Shown here piece after piece: positions 1 through 8,855 of a stretch of DNA of 40,288 nt. Under the pieces are notes generated by a model that saw only the letters and a list, made by a program, of their open reading frames with translations, had not been told where the DNA came from and made no database searches. The stretch is taken from assembly GCF_013376095.1 (NCBI RefSeq), contig NZ_JAAMFN010000036.1, positions 1 through 40,288 on the forward strand, in the 5' to 3' direction. Position numbers and translations under genes: made by a program. The stretch is from Arthrobacter sp. SDTb3-6 (GTDB taxonomy: Bacteria; Actinomycetota; Actinomycetes; Actinomycetales; Micrococcaceae). Position 1 is the first letter of the stretch; each line of letters starts with the position of its first letter.

Positions 1-1
1 G

Positions 2-49
2 GAAGTATTCACCAAACTACTCAACGACAATGATGCTAAGACGGCTTGA
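2..49 (+). CDS. 3' end of an unidentified gene cut by the window edge
   Basis: The first bases read as an open frame of 15 codons (ending LLNDNDAKTA) closed by TGA at 47-49. The rest of the gene would lie outside the window. Fifteen residues are too few to assign a family. It could equally be chance coding at the edge. Confidence 0.2.
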   Translation, partial: EVFTKLLNDNDAKTA

Positions 50-623
50 CACCGCCGAAATTGTGCGCGGCGCTGGTCTGGGGCAGACGCTACTCGACGT
101 CTCGTTTTGGGGTTGCTGTGTTCGACTGGAACCTGTCGCCGGGTTGGTCTAGGGTCGCGTCCGGGATCGTGGGGAGGTGGCATGTCACGGCTTTGGCGGG
201 ATCTTTTGCTCCCGGGTCTGGTATGACGGGCCAGATGCCTACGGCAGTGCATCCCAGGTAGGAGGACACTAACCAGGTTCTGTTGGAGACCGTTGTCGCC
301 CAGTGGTGCTGTGCAAATGTTGTTGTCATGATAAATTCCCCGCGATACATTGCACCCCCAGCAGGTACAAATCGCACATCAATAGACGCGTGCCCCTATT
401 TTATCGCATCAACCAATATTTGTCAGGTATGGGCAGGGTTAAACTTTAATAGGTCGGGCTTTATTGAAGGAGCGGGCTGTCAACTGCCGGTTCCGTTTCC
501 GTAAAAGTCGAGCGAATTATTGCCACGTCAATTCTTGTGCCGATAATTTGGAGTGACAACAATGGGTCTGCGGGCAAAATGTTGGTATTTTCAGGCGGGG
601 TATCCGGTCTTTCTACTGTTTCC
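50..623. other. Non-coding stretch downstream of the Tad operon
   Basis: I see no convincing gene here. The short open frames on both strands (for example 90-377 minus and 283-504 plus) have no recognisable motif and no good ribosome-binding site. The part from about 310 to 600 is AT-richer than the pilus operon. I could not find a clear hairpin plus T-run just beyond the TPR gene stop, so the operon terminator is not located. Confidence 0.4.
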
Positions 624-1115
624 TTACTGATTTTGTTTGAAGGATTCTTCCCGGGCCCTGGCGAGAGCGAGTGCGCATGCAGTGGTTTGTGATTCTGAGC
701 GGCCGGTGGTTCGGTAAAGATCCATGGCCCATTCAAGTTCGGCTGCCGCGGCCTGGTAGCGTCCTTCGTCGAAGAGTCGTTTGCCGATTTGTTCACGGAC
801 CAGAGCCTCTCGGGCCAATTTTCGGGCGCCTTGCAGTGCTTCTTCTTGCAGCATAGCGGCGTCATGCCACCGGTACTGCCGCAGATAGACCTGGGCCAGG
901 ATGAGAAGGGGATGAAAACGGTTGGAAGCTGTGGCGAGGATTGCCTCCCCTTCGCGGGCCGCTTCCTTCAAGCGGCCGAGCATGCCGAGAATCCATACGC
1001 GCTCCAGTGGAGGGGCTGTCGGAAGTCGGTTCTCGAATATTTGGGGGTCATCGATGACCTCGCGAAGACTGGCGGGGTCGGTCCGCCACGCCTGACTGTT
1101 TTCTGCCATCAGCAC
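624..1115 (-). CDS. Small TPR-repeat protein at the end of the Tad operon
   Basis: A 163-residue soluble protein made almost entirely of helical repeats of TPR type. Examples are RFHPLLILAQVYLRQYRWHDAA around residues 67-88 and ALVREQIGKRLFDEGRYQAAAAEL around 103-126, with the usual small/large residue spacing. There is no signal peptide or lipobox. The start is GTG at 1115 with a strong AAGGAGG at 1122-1129. It is the last minus-strand gene after tadV, separated by about 245 bases. Gram-negative Tad loci carry a TPR lipoprotein, TadD. This protein could be a cytoplasmic counterpart acting as an assembly scaffold, but that is inference from position and fold. The C-terminus (after about residue 150) is not repeat-like. 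Confidence 0.75.
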   Translation of the reverse strand: MLMAENSQAWRTDPASLREVIDDPQIFENRLPTAPPLERVWILGMLGRLKEAAREGEAILATASNRFHPLLILAQVYLRQYRWHDAAMLQEEALQGARKLAREALVREQIGKRLFDEGRYQAAAAELEWAMDLYRTTGRSESQTTACALALARAREESFKQNQ

Positions 1116-1360
1116 CTGTGGTCCTCCTTATTCTCCACCGCGCCCGGTTGGGTGGGTGCTTGGTTTTTGGTTGCGTGCGGCGCGTTCTTGATTGATCTCA
1201 TGCGCGTATGGGGCATAGCTGGGGTGATCCATTTCGATCTTCGGTTGGGGGTCAGTTTTGTCCGTCCAATAAGGTTCCTTATTGGATTATCTGACGTTGT
1301 TGTTCCCCAGGCGTGGACGGATGTGAAGGTGAACCGGTTTCCCTGTAAATGGCATTGCAT
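1109..1360 (-). CDS. Doubtful 83-residue reading frame between tadV and the TPR gene
   Basis: An ATG at 1360 follows the tadV stop (1361-1363) directly, and the frame runs on to overlap the TPR gene start by 7 bases. That is the layout expected of coupled operon genes. The predicted peptide is rich in Thr, Pro, Arg, Asn and His, has no membrane segment and resembles no family I know. There is no ribosome-binding site beyond the end of tadV. It may simply be the spacer between tadV and the TPR gene read in an open frame. Confidence 0.2.
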   Translation of the reverse strand: MQCHLQGNRFTFTSVHAWGTTTSDNPIRNLIGRTKLTPNRRSKWITPAMPHTRMRSIKNAPHATKNQAPTQPGAVENKEDHRC

Positions 1361-2050
1361 CTAATGCAGGGCGGGCAGGAAAGGGAACAGGAAGGGCACG
1401 ATTTTTGGGGATCCGAGGATGGATAGTATGGCGCCGCTGAACATGGACGGCCCGAATGGGAAAGTTGTTGTGGGTTGGCCGCGCCTTGTTGCAGCAACAA
1501 CGAGGGCGACGATTGCGCCCAACAGGAATCCGAGGAGGCCGGTGACGAAGAGTGTGCCCCAGCCGATGTAGGCGGAGTACATGCCCAGCACGGCGGCGAA
1601 TTTCACATCGCCCATGCCGAGTCCGGCTGGGGAGATCAGGGCCAGGACAAGGTAGGTGGTGAAGAGTATGAGGGCGCCCAGGGCGGCTCGTGCGAAGTTG
1701 GGCCATGCGTGGGCGGTTCCACTGGCAAGGGCCAGTGATGCGGCCCCTATCCAGAAGGCCGGCCACACGATGCGGTTGGGGAGGAGTTTTGTTTTGAGAT
1801 CGATGCGGGACAAGATGGTCCCGCTGAGGGCGAGGAGAAGATAGCCTGGCAGGGTTTGGGTGGCGCCGAACCTGAGGGCCAATGCCATGAACAGCAGGCC
1901 GCCCAGGATGGTCGTTGTCCATCTTGCACGCCGTGATGGCCGGTATTTTATGTGGGGTGTCCACTTCAGTGTTGTCGTTTCGCCGTACCGGCCGGTGAAG
2001 GCTCCTATCGCACAACAGGCCGCCAGAAGCCATGGAAGATGGGTTGCCAA
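1361..2050 (-). CDS. tadV: Prepilin peptidase, A24 family (TadV/CpaA type)
   Basis: A membrane aspartyl protease that removes the leader from Flp prepilin and probably from TadE/TadG pseudopilins. The 229 residues form about six hydrophobic segments. Both catalytic aspartates of the A24 family are visible: D84 in SRIDLKTKLLPN and D148 in the GMGDVK motif (145-150). The N-terminal methylase-type cysteine domain of PilD is absent, as is normal for TadV. The start appears to be TTG at 2050, with only a weak purine-rich stretch upstream, so the exact start is uncertain. It is separated from tadC by about 175 non-coding bases, unlike the overlapping genes upstream. Confidence 0.88.
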   Translation of the reverse strand: MATHLPWLLAACCAIGAFTGRYGETTTLKWTPHIKYRPSRRARWTTTILGGLLFMALALRFGATQTLPGYLLLALSGTILSRIDLKTKLLPNRIVWPAFWIGAASLALASGTAHAWPNFARAALGALILFTTYLVLALISPAGLGMGDVKFAAVLGMYSAYIGWGTLFVTGLLGFLLGAIVALVVAATRRGQPTTTFPFGPSMFSGAILSILGSPKIVPFLFPFLPALH

Positions 2051-2225
2051 GGAACGTCTTTCTTTCGGTGCCGGGGGTGTTTCCTGAAATCACTGGATCA
2101 TCTCCTGCGGTACGGTTGGCGGTGCCCTGACATTGTGGATCTGATCGCGAGGATGTCGGTCAGGGTCGCTTCGGGGCGGCACCGTCGGTCGGGTTGGGAA
2201 TCGGTTGGTCCGGTCATTGCGGTGT

Positions 2226-3107
2226 CTAGAAGGAGTAGTTGCTGGCGATTGTGATGATGGTTGGTCCGAGGACGGCGATGAACAGGACTGGCAGAATGAA
2301 CAGCATCAGGGGGAAGAGGACCTTTACTGGTATTTTCATGGCTTTTTCTTCCGCTCTTTGGCGTCGTTTCAGCCGCATCTCCTGGGCCTGGGTGCGCAGC
2401 ACGGCGCTGATGGAGATGCCGTATGCATCTGCTTGGACCACTGCCCTAATGAAGGCCCGCAGATCGGGGACGGCGGTACGTTGGCCCAGTAATTGGTAGG
2501 CTTCCTTCCTTGACATCCCAACGCGCATGTCTTGCAGTGTCCGGACCAGTTCTTCGGCCAGCGGGCCTTTGCCGTTTTGGCCGGCCCTGGACATTGATGC
2601 TTCGAAGCCCAATCCGGCTTCGACGGCGATGAGCATCTGGTCCAGTGTGTCGGGCAGCTGCAGCCCGATGGCGGCCTGGCGTTCAATGCCGCGGCTGTAG
2701 AGCAGCAGGTCCGGAACGAAGTACGCGACGCTCGCCATGATGATGACGAGGCCCAGGATAGGGCCGGAAGGAGCTGCGCTAAGGAGGAGAAGCCCTACGC
2801 TTGCAGCGACCAGGGCGAGCAGGGGTTTGGCCAGCACGAGGCGGGGGAGGGGCCAGGCGGCTGGCCTTCCGGCCAGCGCCAACAGTTTATCGAGCATTCG
2901 ACGGTTGGCGGGCACAACAAGCCGGTCGGCCAAGGCAGCAAAGGATGGCAGCAGCGGTCCTGGTGTCGGGGCCACTACTTCGATTCCGCGGGAGAGGTTT
3001 TTCCGGATTTCACGCCGTGATGCGGCATCTGCAGGTATCAGGCACCATGTGGCGAAAGGTATAAAGCCGGCCGCCAGGAAGATGGCGATAATGACAGTGG
3101 CGGGCAT
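2226..3107 (-). CDS. tadC: Tad inner-membrane platform protein TadC
   Basis: A 293-residue type II secretion F-family (T2SF) protein. Hydrophobic segments lie near the N-terminus (residues 3-20), in the middle (about 88-135) and at the C-terminus (about 265-290). The cytoplasmic T2SF domain lies between, with the typical stretch LPDTLDQMLIAVEAGLGFE followed by LAEELVRTLQDMRVGMSR. It partners TadB as the membrane platform driven by the TadA ATPase. The ATG at 3107 follows GAAAGGAAAA, a good ribosome-binding site. It lies 68 bases after tadB on the same strand. Confidence 0.88.
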   Translation of the reverse strand: MPATVIIAIFLAAGFIPFATWCLIPADAASRREIRKNLSRGIEVVAPTPGPLLPSFAALADRLVVPANRRMLDKLLALAGRPAAWPLPRLVLAKPLLALVAASVGLLLLSAAPSGPILGLVIIMASVAYFVPDLLLYSRGIERQAAIGLQLPDTLDQMLIAVEAGLGFEASMSRAGQNGKGPLAEELVRTLQDMRVGMSRKEAYQLLGQRTAVPDLRAFIRAVVQADAYGISISAVLRTQAQEMRLKRRQRAEEKAMKIPVKVLFPLMLFILPVLFIAVLGPTIITIASNYSF

Positions 3108-3175
3108 TTTTTCCTTTCAGGGAGGGCAATTGGCCGTTGCAATTTCAGAGGGCCGTGGCGCTGGAGGATGTGCGT

Positions 3176-4105
3176 TCAGAATTTGAAGCTGACTACTTTT
3201 TTCATCCATATGCCGCCAATAGTCAGCATGACGATGGCGGCCCCGATCATGGCGTATCCAAGCGGGGACTGGATGAACTTGGCGATGTAGGACGGACTGG
3301 TGAGCGTCAGGATGCCGATGACGGCGAAGGGGATGGCGAAGAGAATGTAGGCGGACATTTTTCCCTCGGCGCTTAGGCCGGCTACCTGGCGGCGGATCTG
3401 GTTGCGTTCGCGTATGGTATGCCCGACTTGGTCGAGAACGCCGGCCAGGTCTCCTCCGACCTCGCGGTGGATGCCGATGGCTTGTGCGACCCAGCTGAAG
3501 TCCTCACTGCGCATGCGTTCGGCTGCTTGCTCGAGCGCGTCGTTGAGGTCGCGTCCCAGGCGGGTCTCGTTGACGATCCTGGCAAACTCTTCATTGGTGG
3601 GCGATTCGGCTTCATGGGAGACGGCATCTATGGCGCGCAGGAGGCTGTGCCCGGCCCGGAGCCCGCCGGAGAGCAGTTGGAGGGTGTCATCGAGCTGGTT
3701 CGCAAAGACTGTTCGCCTGTTGGATTCCTTGAAACCGAGCAGCAGTTTCGCTCCGACTGGGACGATCAGGGCCATGAGCAGGCCCAATGCGATTCCGCCA
3801 AGCAGGTAGCCCAACAACAGGACTGTGAGCATGGCGGAGAACACCAGGATGAGGAATTCCGGGGGTGTGATCTTGACCCCGGCACGTTCCAGCCCTGCGG
3901 CAAGGGACCGTGACCAGCCCAGGCGCTCCAGGGCGCTGGCGATGGCATCGGCAGCGGAGCTGGTTATCCGGCTTAGCCCGGACTGGGGGATGGCCTCTGC
4001 CGGGCGTCGCCTTTCCATGGCAAGGCGTTCTTGGCCCGGTTTGAAAGCCCCGAAGATGATAAGGGCCGCGGCCAGGAACAAGAGAAGGACGGCGGCGATG
4101 ATCAT
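3176..4105 (-). CDS. tadB: Tad inner-membrane platform protein TadB
   Basis: A 309-residue T2SF-domain membrane protein, with one N-terminal hydrophobic segment (residues 2-20), a paired segment around 105-145 and a C-terminal pair around 250-305. The soluble domain carries the hallmark QLDDTLQLLSGGLRAGHSLLRA and later EDFSWVAQAIGIHREVGGDLA. Known TadB proteins form the pilus assembly platform with TadC and contact the TadA ATPase. The ATG at 4105 overlaps the tadA stop by one base (TGATG), indicating translational coupling. Confidence 0.9.
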   Translation of the reverse strand: MIIAAVLLLFLAAALIIFGAFKPGQERLAMERRRPAEAIPQSGLSRITSSAADAIASALERLGWSRSLAAGLERAGVKITPPEFLILVFSAMLTVLLLGYLLGGIALGLLMALIVPVGAKLLLGFKESNRRTVFANQLDDTLQLLSGGLRAGHSLLRAIDAVSHEAESPTNEEFARIVNETRLGRDLNDALEQAAERMRSEDFSWVAQAIGIHREVGGDLAGVLDQVGHTIRERNQIRRQVAGLSAEGKMSAYILFAIPFAVIGILTLTSPSYIAKFIQSPLGYAMIGAAIVMLTIGGIWMKKVVSFKF

Positions 4106-5508
4106 CAGCGAGACCTGCTTTCCTGCATTTCGAACACTCGGGGGGAGATGTTGATGCCAAGGTCGGCGAAGCGGTCGGCAAAGCGTGGGCGCACCCCGGT
4201 GAAAACTGTTTTGCCCAGTATCCGTCCGGAACTGTCGACCCCGGCTGAGTAATCGAATACGAAAGCGTCCTGCAGCGTCACGATGTCCCCTTCCATCCCT
4301 TGAACTTCTGTGATGTGGGTGACGCGGCGGCTGCCGTCGCGCATTCGTGTCAGTTGCACGATGAGGTTGACCGCGGAGGCGACCTGTTCGCGGATGGCAC
4401 GCAAGGGCAGGTCCATGCCGGCCATCAGGACCAGTGTTTCCATGCGGGCGATCGCGTCACGCGGAGAGTTGGAGTGGATGGTGGACAGTGAGCCGTCGTG
4501 ACCGGTGTTCATGGCCTGGAGCATGTCGAGGGCTTCTCCGCCGCGGCACTCACCGACAACGATCCGATCGGGCCGCATTCGAAGGGAGTTTCGGAGCAGG
4601 TCGCGGATGGTGATCTCGCCCTTTCCTTCAATGTTGGCCGGCCGGCTTTCCAAGCGGACGACATGTTCCTGCTGGAGCTGGAGCTCAACAGCGTCCTCGA
4701 TGGTGATGATTCGCTCGCCCTTGGGGATAAAGGAGGAAAGGACGTTCAGCAGTGTCGTTTTGCCCGTTCCGGTTCCTCCGGAGACGATGATGTTCAGATG
4801 GGCCCGCACGCAGGCTTCGAGCAGTTCGGCCATTTCGTGGGACATGGATCCGTAGGAGATCAGGTCCTGAACTTTAAGCGGGTCGGCTGCGAACTTTCGA
4901 ATGGTCAGCGATGACCCGTTGACCGCCAATGGGGGGATGACGGCGTTGACTCGGGAACCGTCGTCCAGGCGGGCGTCCACCAGCGGGGAGGATTCATCGA
5001 TGCGGCGCCCGACCCGGGAGACGATTTTCTCGATGACTCGCCGCAGTTGCTCTTCGGACCTAAACCGTGCGGCTGTGAGGGTAAGGCGCCCGTTGCGTTC
5101 GACAAAGACCTGTTCGGGACCGTTGACCATAATTTCTGTGAGGTTCGGGTCGTCCAGCAACGGCTGGAGAGGTCCGAACCCGAGCACATCGTCACTGATT
5201 TGTCTGACGAGACGTTGACGCTCAGTGTTGCTCAGCGGGAGCTGTTCGGCTTCGACGATCTCAGCCAAGGCATCCCGGGCAAAGGCCACAAGGTCTTCCT
5301 CGGCCAGGGTCGGATCGTTCAGCCGGCTGCCCAGGCGTTCGAACAATGCCGCCCCGACCCGCGCCTTCAGGGTCAGCAAGGCGTCCATGGGGGAAGACAC
5401 AGGAAGTGGCGCGTCGGGCGCCGTATCCGGCAGCGCAGCTGGGGCGGGGCGCGGCGGGCTTGTGGGTTCGTCGATCCCCAGGGCTGCGAGTCGTTCGGAA
5501 AGGTTCAT
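4105..5508 (-). CDS. tadA: Tad pilus assembly ATPase TadA (CpaF family)
   Basis: A cytoplasmic hexameric secretion ATPase that powers Flp pilus assembly. Of 467 residues, about 1-90 are a proline-rich and helical N-terminal domain, and the GspE/CpaF core follows. Visible motifs are Walker A GGTGTGKT at 244-251, the Asp-box region [11 protein letters not shown] near 269-278, Walker B RIVVGE at 315-320, and the His-box [11 protein letters not shown] at 337-347. The length is normal for actinobacterial CpaF. The start ATG at 5508 overlaps the tadZ stop (ATGA, 4 bases), so it is coupled to tadZ. Confidence 0.95.
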   Translation of the reverse strand: MNLSERLAALGIDEPTSPPRPAPAALPDTAPDAPLPVSSPMDALLTLKARVGAALFERLGSRLNDPTLAEEDLVAFARDALAEIVEAEQLPLSNTERQRLVRQISDDVLGFGPLQPLLDDPNLTEIMVNGPEQVFVERNGRLTLTAARFRSEEQLRRVIEKIVSRVGRRIDESSPLVDARLDDGSRVNAVIPPLAVNGSSLTIRKFAADPLKVQDLISYGSMSHEMAELLEACVRAHLNIIVSGGTGTGKTTLLNVLSSFIPKGERIITIEDAVELQLQQEHVVRLESRPANIEGKGEITIRDLLRNSLRMRPDRIVVGECRGGEALDMLQAMNTGHDGSLSTIHSNSPRDAIARMETLVLMAGMDLPLRAIREQVASAVNLIVQLTRMRDGSRRVTHITEVQGMEGDIVTLQDAFVFDYSAGVDSSGRILGKTVFTGVRPRFADRFADLGINISPRVFEMQESRSR

Positions 5509-6701
5509 GTCAGTTCAGCTCGTTTGTGCATGCCTTTGCGGGGCTTGGGGTCTGGTCTAAAACTTTCAGCCAGCCGGTTGAGGGCTTTGACGGCCGGCCC
5601 TCGGGAGCTGGACTGCAACAGCGGGACGCCCTTGTTCGTGGAAAAGGCGATCTCTTTCGATCGTGGAACGATATTGTCCACGGGGCCCCGGAGGGTGGCT
5701 TCTATGTCACGGATGGACAAGGGACTGGAACGCTCCGCCATGTTGACCACAACTTTTCGGCGATGGGGGGCAACGAGACCGAGCTGGTCAAATACGTCCA
5801 ATTCCTTGCGCAGACCGCGGACACCGGGAACATCCATGGTGCACACCATCAGGGCATCGCTGGCGTGTTCCAGCGCGGCGAGGGTCTGTTCTCCCAGCCC
5901 GGGGGCCGTGTCGATCACCACGTATCGGAATTCCCCGGCAAGTTGTTCCAGCAGATGCTGGACGTCCTCGCCGGTGATCCGGTCAGCGTCTGCCGGGCGC
6001 TTGGGGGCACACAGCACATAGATCGAGCTGTGGTGGACGCTCAGAAAGGCCTTCAGGACCATGGGGTCCTGCTTTGCAGCCCCTGTTACTGCATCCAGCA
6101 GCGTATGTTCGGGATCGAGCTGGAGGGCACCGGCCACGTCGCCGAATTGGGCGTCAAGGTCAACCAGGACGGTTGACATCGGTCCGATGCGGCCAAGGGC
6201 GACGGCGATGTTGGTTGCCAGCGTTGTTTTGCCGACGCCGCCTTTGGGGGAAGCGACAACTATGGTGCGCGCATTGTCGGCAGGTTTAGGTAGGGGGGCT
6301 TCCAAGTTTCGGTGCCTTGTCGCAGCCGAGCGGCCGGCCCGCTCCAACAGAACGCGGATCGTTTTCTCATCGGCATCCGGATCGAGGATGTCGCGGATCC
6401 CCGTCCGCATGGCAGCCAGGGCAAGGTCAGGTTCGGGGACAGCGACCAGGACAACGCTGATCGAGGGCAGTTGCACATCGAAAACCGCAGCCAGATGGAG
6501 CGCGTCCTCCGGCGCGACTCCCGGACCTACCAGGACGACCTCGGCGGCTTCTTCTCCCTCATCGGCGAGCAATTCCTGGGGGTTTTTCGGAATGAGGACG
6601 TCGGTCAAAACTCGCAGTCCCCCGGGGAGCCCGCCGGAAATGGCCTTCCGGACACGCTGGGCGAAGTCCGGGTTGTCTGTGACCAGGATAAAGCGGCTCA
6701 A
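5505..6701 (-). CDS. tadZ: TadZ/CpaE-like pilus localisation ATPase
   Basis: A 398-residue ParA/MinD-superfamily protein. Residues 1 to about 125 form a response-regulator-like domain, and a linker follows. The deviant Walker A KGGVGKTT is at 153-160, and the Walker A' LVDLDAQFGD and the VVIDTAPGLG segment lie downstream. TadZ proteins position the Tad machine, often at a cell pole, and bind the membrane or TadA. The start is TTG at 6701, which overlaps the cpaB stop (TTGA), consistent with coupling. Alternative starts further in would cut the receiver-like domain. The last 30 residues are basic. Confidence 0.9.
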   Translation of the reverse strand: MSRFILVTDNPDFAQRVRKAISGGLPGGLRVLTDVLIPKNPQELLADEGEEAAEVVLVGPGVAPEDALHLAAVFDVQLPSISVVLVAVPEPDLALAAMRTGIRDILDPDADEKTIRVLLERAGRSAATRHRNLEAPLPKPADNARTIVVASPKGGVGKTTLATNIAVALGRIGPMSTVLVDLDAQFGDVAGALQLDPEHTLLDAVTGAAKQDPMVLKAFLSVHHSSIYVLCAPKRPADADRITGEDVQHLLEQLAGEFRYVVIDTAPGLGEQTLAALEHASDALMVCTMDVPGVRGLRKELDVFDQLGLVAPHRRKVVVNMAERSSPLSIRDIEATLRGPVDNIVPRSKEIAFSTNKGVPLLQSSSRGPAVKALNRLAESFRPDPKPRKGMHKRAELT

Positions 6702-7423
6702 TGGAACACATCGCTTTGGGTCACGTTGCCGGTGCCGCTTTCATCGACGTTGGCTGGTTGCTTGGAGAGCCAGATGGAGCCGTATTGGGCGGAGTAAACA
6801 ATTTTTTCGGCGTTGGTGGCCGATAGGGCAAAGGTAATCAGTTCACTGCCGGTGGGCGCGGCGGCAGTGCCTGATTTGCCGGTGTTGGATGGGGCCGGTG
6901 CCCCCTGGACGGCGGTGACGAGTACTTTTTGGAAGACCAGGCGTGTCATGGTCGGCTTGTTCCCTGAAGCCGGGAAGGAAATGAAGATCCCTACCGTGTC
7001 ACCGGCCGTGAGGCTTCCGCCTACCATTCGGTCAGGGCTTAGCTGGATGCTGATTTCCTGCATGCCCTTGGGTACTGCGACGGTGCCCGAACCTTGCAGG
7101 GAAGCAGGGCTGACCAGGCGGGAGCGCAGCAATTGTTCACCCGGGACCAGGTTGACGGCTGTGACCAGGTCCGCGGTGTTCCCCAGTGCGCTCATCGCCC
7201 CGTCGGCGATGGCTGCTTCCGGAAGGGATTTTAGCTGCAGGGACCCTGGCAAGGCCGTTACAGGCGTCCCGGCGGCAATAGGTTTGCCAACGATGAGAAC
7301 TTCGCGCGTGGCTGCTCCGGCGTAGGCGCGCTGGTTGGCGCCCTGGACGTAGGAGGCGATCAGGACGGCAGCGATTATGGCGAGGATGAGGGCGGCGAGG
7401 GTGCTGAGCAGTCGAACTTTCAC
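6698..7423 (-). CDS. cpaB: Pilus assembly protein CpaB/RcpC (SAF domain)
   Basis: A 241-residue protein with one N-terminal membrane anchor (about residues 7-28). Next comes a SAF domain, including REVLIVGKPIAAGTPVT and the block LVPGEQLLRSRLVSP, and then an RcpC-type domain (PKGMQEISIQLSPDRMVGGSL). In diderms CpaB/RcpC helps the secretin. In this single-membrane setting it probably works in or outside the membrane near the cell wall. The start is GTG at 7423, six bases after the tadG stop. The ribosome-binding site is weak, which again suggests coupling. Confidence 0.85.
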   Translation of the reverse strand: MKVRLLSTLAALILAIIAAVLIASYVQGANQRAYAGAATREVLIVGKPIAAGTPVTALPGSLQLKSLPEAAIADGAMSALGNTADLVTAVNLVPGEQLLRSRLVSPASLQGSGTVAVPKGMQEISIQLSPDRMVGGSLTAGDTVGIFISFPASGNKPTMTRLVFQKVLVTAVQGAPAPSNTGKSGTAAAPTGSELITFALSATNAEKIVYSAQYGSIWLSKQPANVDESGTGNVTQSDVFH

Positions 7424-7429
7424 TGGTCT

Positions 7430-8401
7430 CTATTTCGTCAAGGTGACCAAGGCGGCGCCGAGGTTCGGCCCACCTGTGGTGAAGTTGGTGTCAAGGGATA
7501 CGAAGCTGATGAACTGGCCGATGAGCCCTTTGCAGGTATTCTGGCACGTGGCCCCGGGGTAGGTGTTGTTGTTGTAATTCGTGGTAGGCCCGGTGAAGTT
7601 CCAGCCGAGCACCTTGAAGGCGGCCCATCCGCGGATAACGTACCAGGCGCCGGTACCGGTCCCGCCAATGTCACTGTAGACCGGCAACAGGACAGTCTTG
7701 TTTGCCAGATTGGACAGTGAGGCGGCGCAGGGTGCGGAAATGCTCACGCCGGTGTTGCCACTGACCGGGGCATTGCTGGTGATGCTCACATTCGCATTGC
7801 ACGTCCCGGTCGGGTCGGCCAGCCATCCGAACCCGCCGGGCAGGACCTGCCCTGACGGGCTCGTGCTCGAGCACTTGCTTCCACCGCTGCCGCTGAGGGT
7901 AATAACCTGGATGGTCCCGTTCGGGTTGAAAACGCACGGTGCGAACGCCAGCGCCAAGGCATCCGGGCCGCTGGCGGGATAACCCCAGCCGGCGGTCGCA
8001 TCCGCTGCCACGGTCTTGTTCCTGATTCCAAGGACCGGGGCGAAGGAGAGTGCCAGGGACCCGGCGCCCGTGGCCGCGTCCTTCGTTGTTGTCATGACAT
8101 GGACACTGGTGGACGTGGGAAAATCGATAGCGCCGACATTGCTGGCGCCGTCGTTGGCATTGGAGTTGGCTAGATTTTGAGCGGTGGTGGTGGTGTCGCC
8201 GCAGGACCCTGCGGCACAGTTCTGCGCAATGGCTATGGCGGCGGCATCAGCACCGTTTTGCAGTTGGGAGCGTTCGGCGTACATGGCGCCGACGTCCAGG
8301 CTGAAAGCGGTGGCGCCCAACAAAACCACCATGGACAGAGCGACAATGACGGCGACCGCGCCGCGCTCGTTTTGGATCCCGTCTGGCATCATCCACCGCA
8401 T
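7430..8401 (-). CDS. tadG: TadG-like pilus-associated protein
   Basis: A 323-residue secreted or membrane-anchored protein. The N-terminal TadE/G-like segment (ERGAVAVIVALSMVVLLG, about residues 13-30) is followed by DVGAMYAERSQLQNGADAAAIA, the signature of TadG proteins. The remainder is a large Ser/Thr/Gly-rich extracytoplasmic domain with at least eight Cys residues (for example in CAAGSC, CVFN, CQNTCK), probably forming disulfides. It is a minor pseudopilin-like part of the Flp pilus. Start: ATG at 8401 has AAGGCGG seven bases upstream, inside tadE. An ATG at 8392 would give an exact ATGA overlap with the tadE stop and is possible. Confidence 0.85.
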   Translation of the reverse strand: MRWMMPDGIQNERGAVAVIVALSMVVLLGATAFSLDVGAMYAERSQLQNGADAAAIAIAQNCAAGSCGDTTTTAQNLANSNANDGASNVGAIDFPTSTSVHVMTTTKDAATGAGSLALSFAPVLGIRNKTVAADATAGWGYPASGPDALALAFAPCVFNPNGTIQVITLSGSGGSKCSSTSPSGQVLPGGFGWLADPTGTCNANVSITSNAPVSGNTGVSISAPCAASLSNLANKTVLLPVYSDIGGTGTGAWYVIRGWAAFKVLGWNFTGPTTNYNNNTYPGATCQNTCKGLIGQFISFVSLDTNFTTGGPNLGAALVTLTK

Positions 8402-8781
8402 CGCATAGCCGCCTTGCCCGTCATGGTGTAGCCGGTCCCGAAGAAGCCGGTAAGAAACTTAAACGGGTACTGAATTGCGACCGTGGCCGTTGAGCCACCG
8501 GTACATGTAGTTGTCCCGTTGGAGACGGTTATCGTGATTTCAGAATCCGTGATCGCGGGGTTCAACGCAGACGCCGCTGTTTCAACAGCTGTTTTAGCCG
8601 CACTCGTGCTGTTTTGGATCGCCATGGTCCGTACCCCCTCACGTGCGGCATTGGTGACGGTGATCTGGGCGTTGTACGCCAACCCAAATTCCAAGATCCC
8701 GAGTATGAGCATGATGAGAAGAGGCAGCACGAGGGCAAATTCCACGGCCGCCGCGCCATCCTCTGACCGTCTGCGCGCCAT
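8389..8781 (-). CDS. tadE: TadE-like pseudopilin
   Basis: A 130-residue minor pilin. The N-terminus MARRRSEDG is followed by AAAVEFALVLPLLIMLILG, which matches a type IV-like prepilin processing site (Gly before Ala, Glu at +5). TadV probably cleaves it. The remaining domain contains the family feature EFGLAYNAQITVTNAAREGVR. I chose ATG at 8781 because AGGAGG lies at 8788-8793. The same frame is open upstream to 8844, but that extension is Pro/Gly/Arg-rich and would bury the leader. The stop overlaps tadG. Confidence 0.9.
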   Translation of the reverse strand: MARRRSEDGAAAVEFALVLPLLIMLILGILEFGLAYNAQITVTNAAREGVRTMAIQNSTSAAKTAVETAASALNPAITDSEITITVSNGTTTCTGGSTATVAIQYPFKFLTGFFGTGYTMTGKAAMRCGG

Positions 8782-8855
8782 CTGACCCCTCCTGGGCGTA
8801 GAGAGGGGCGGGCAGCCACCCAGCCTGGGCTGCCCGCCCCTCACGTCGTTTAGGG

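Noticed and set aside
789-1364. 191-codon open frame on the plus strand
   Set aside because: Antisense to the TPR gene, which has a strong ribosome-binding site and repeat pattern. The plus frame has neither.
5047-6021. 324-codon open frame on the plus strand
   Set aside because: It is antisense to tadA and tadZ, whose motifs are unmistakable. Long antisense frames are usual in high-GC DNA and this one has no family pattern.
8782-8844. 21-codon upstream extension of tadE
   Set aside because: Ribosome-binding site and prepilin-like leader both point to ATG 8781.
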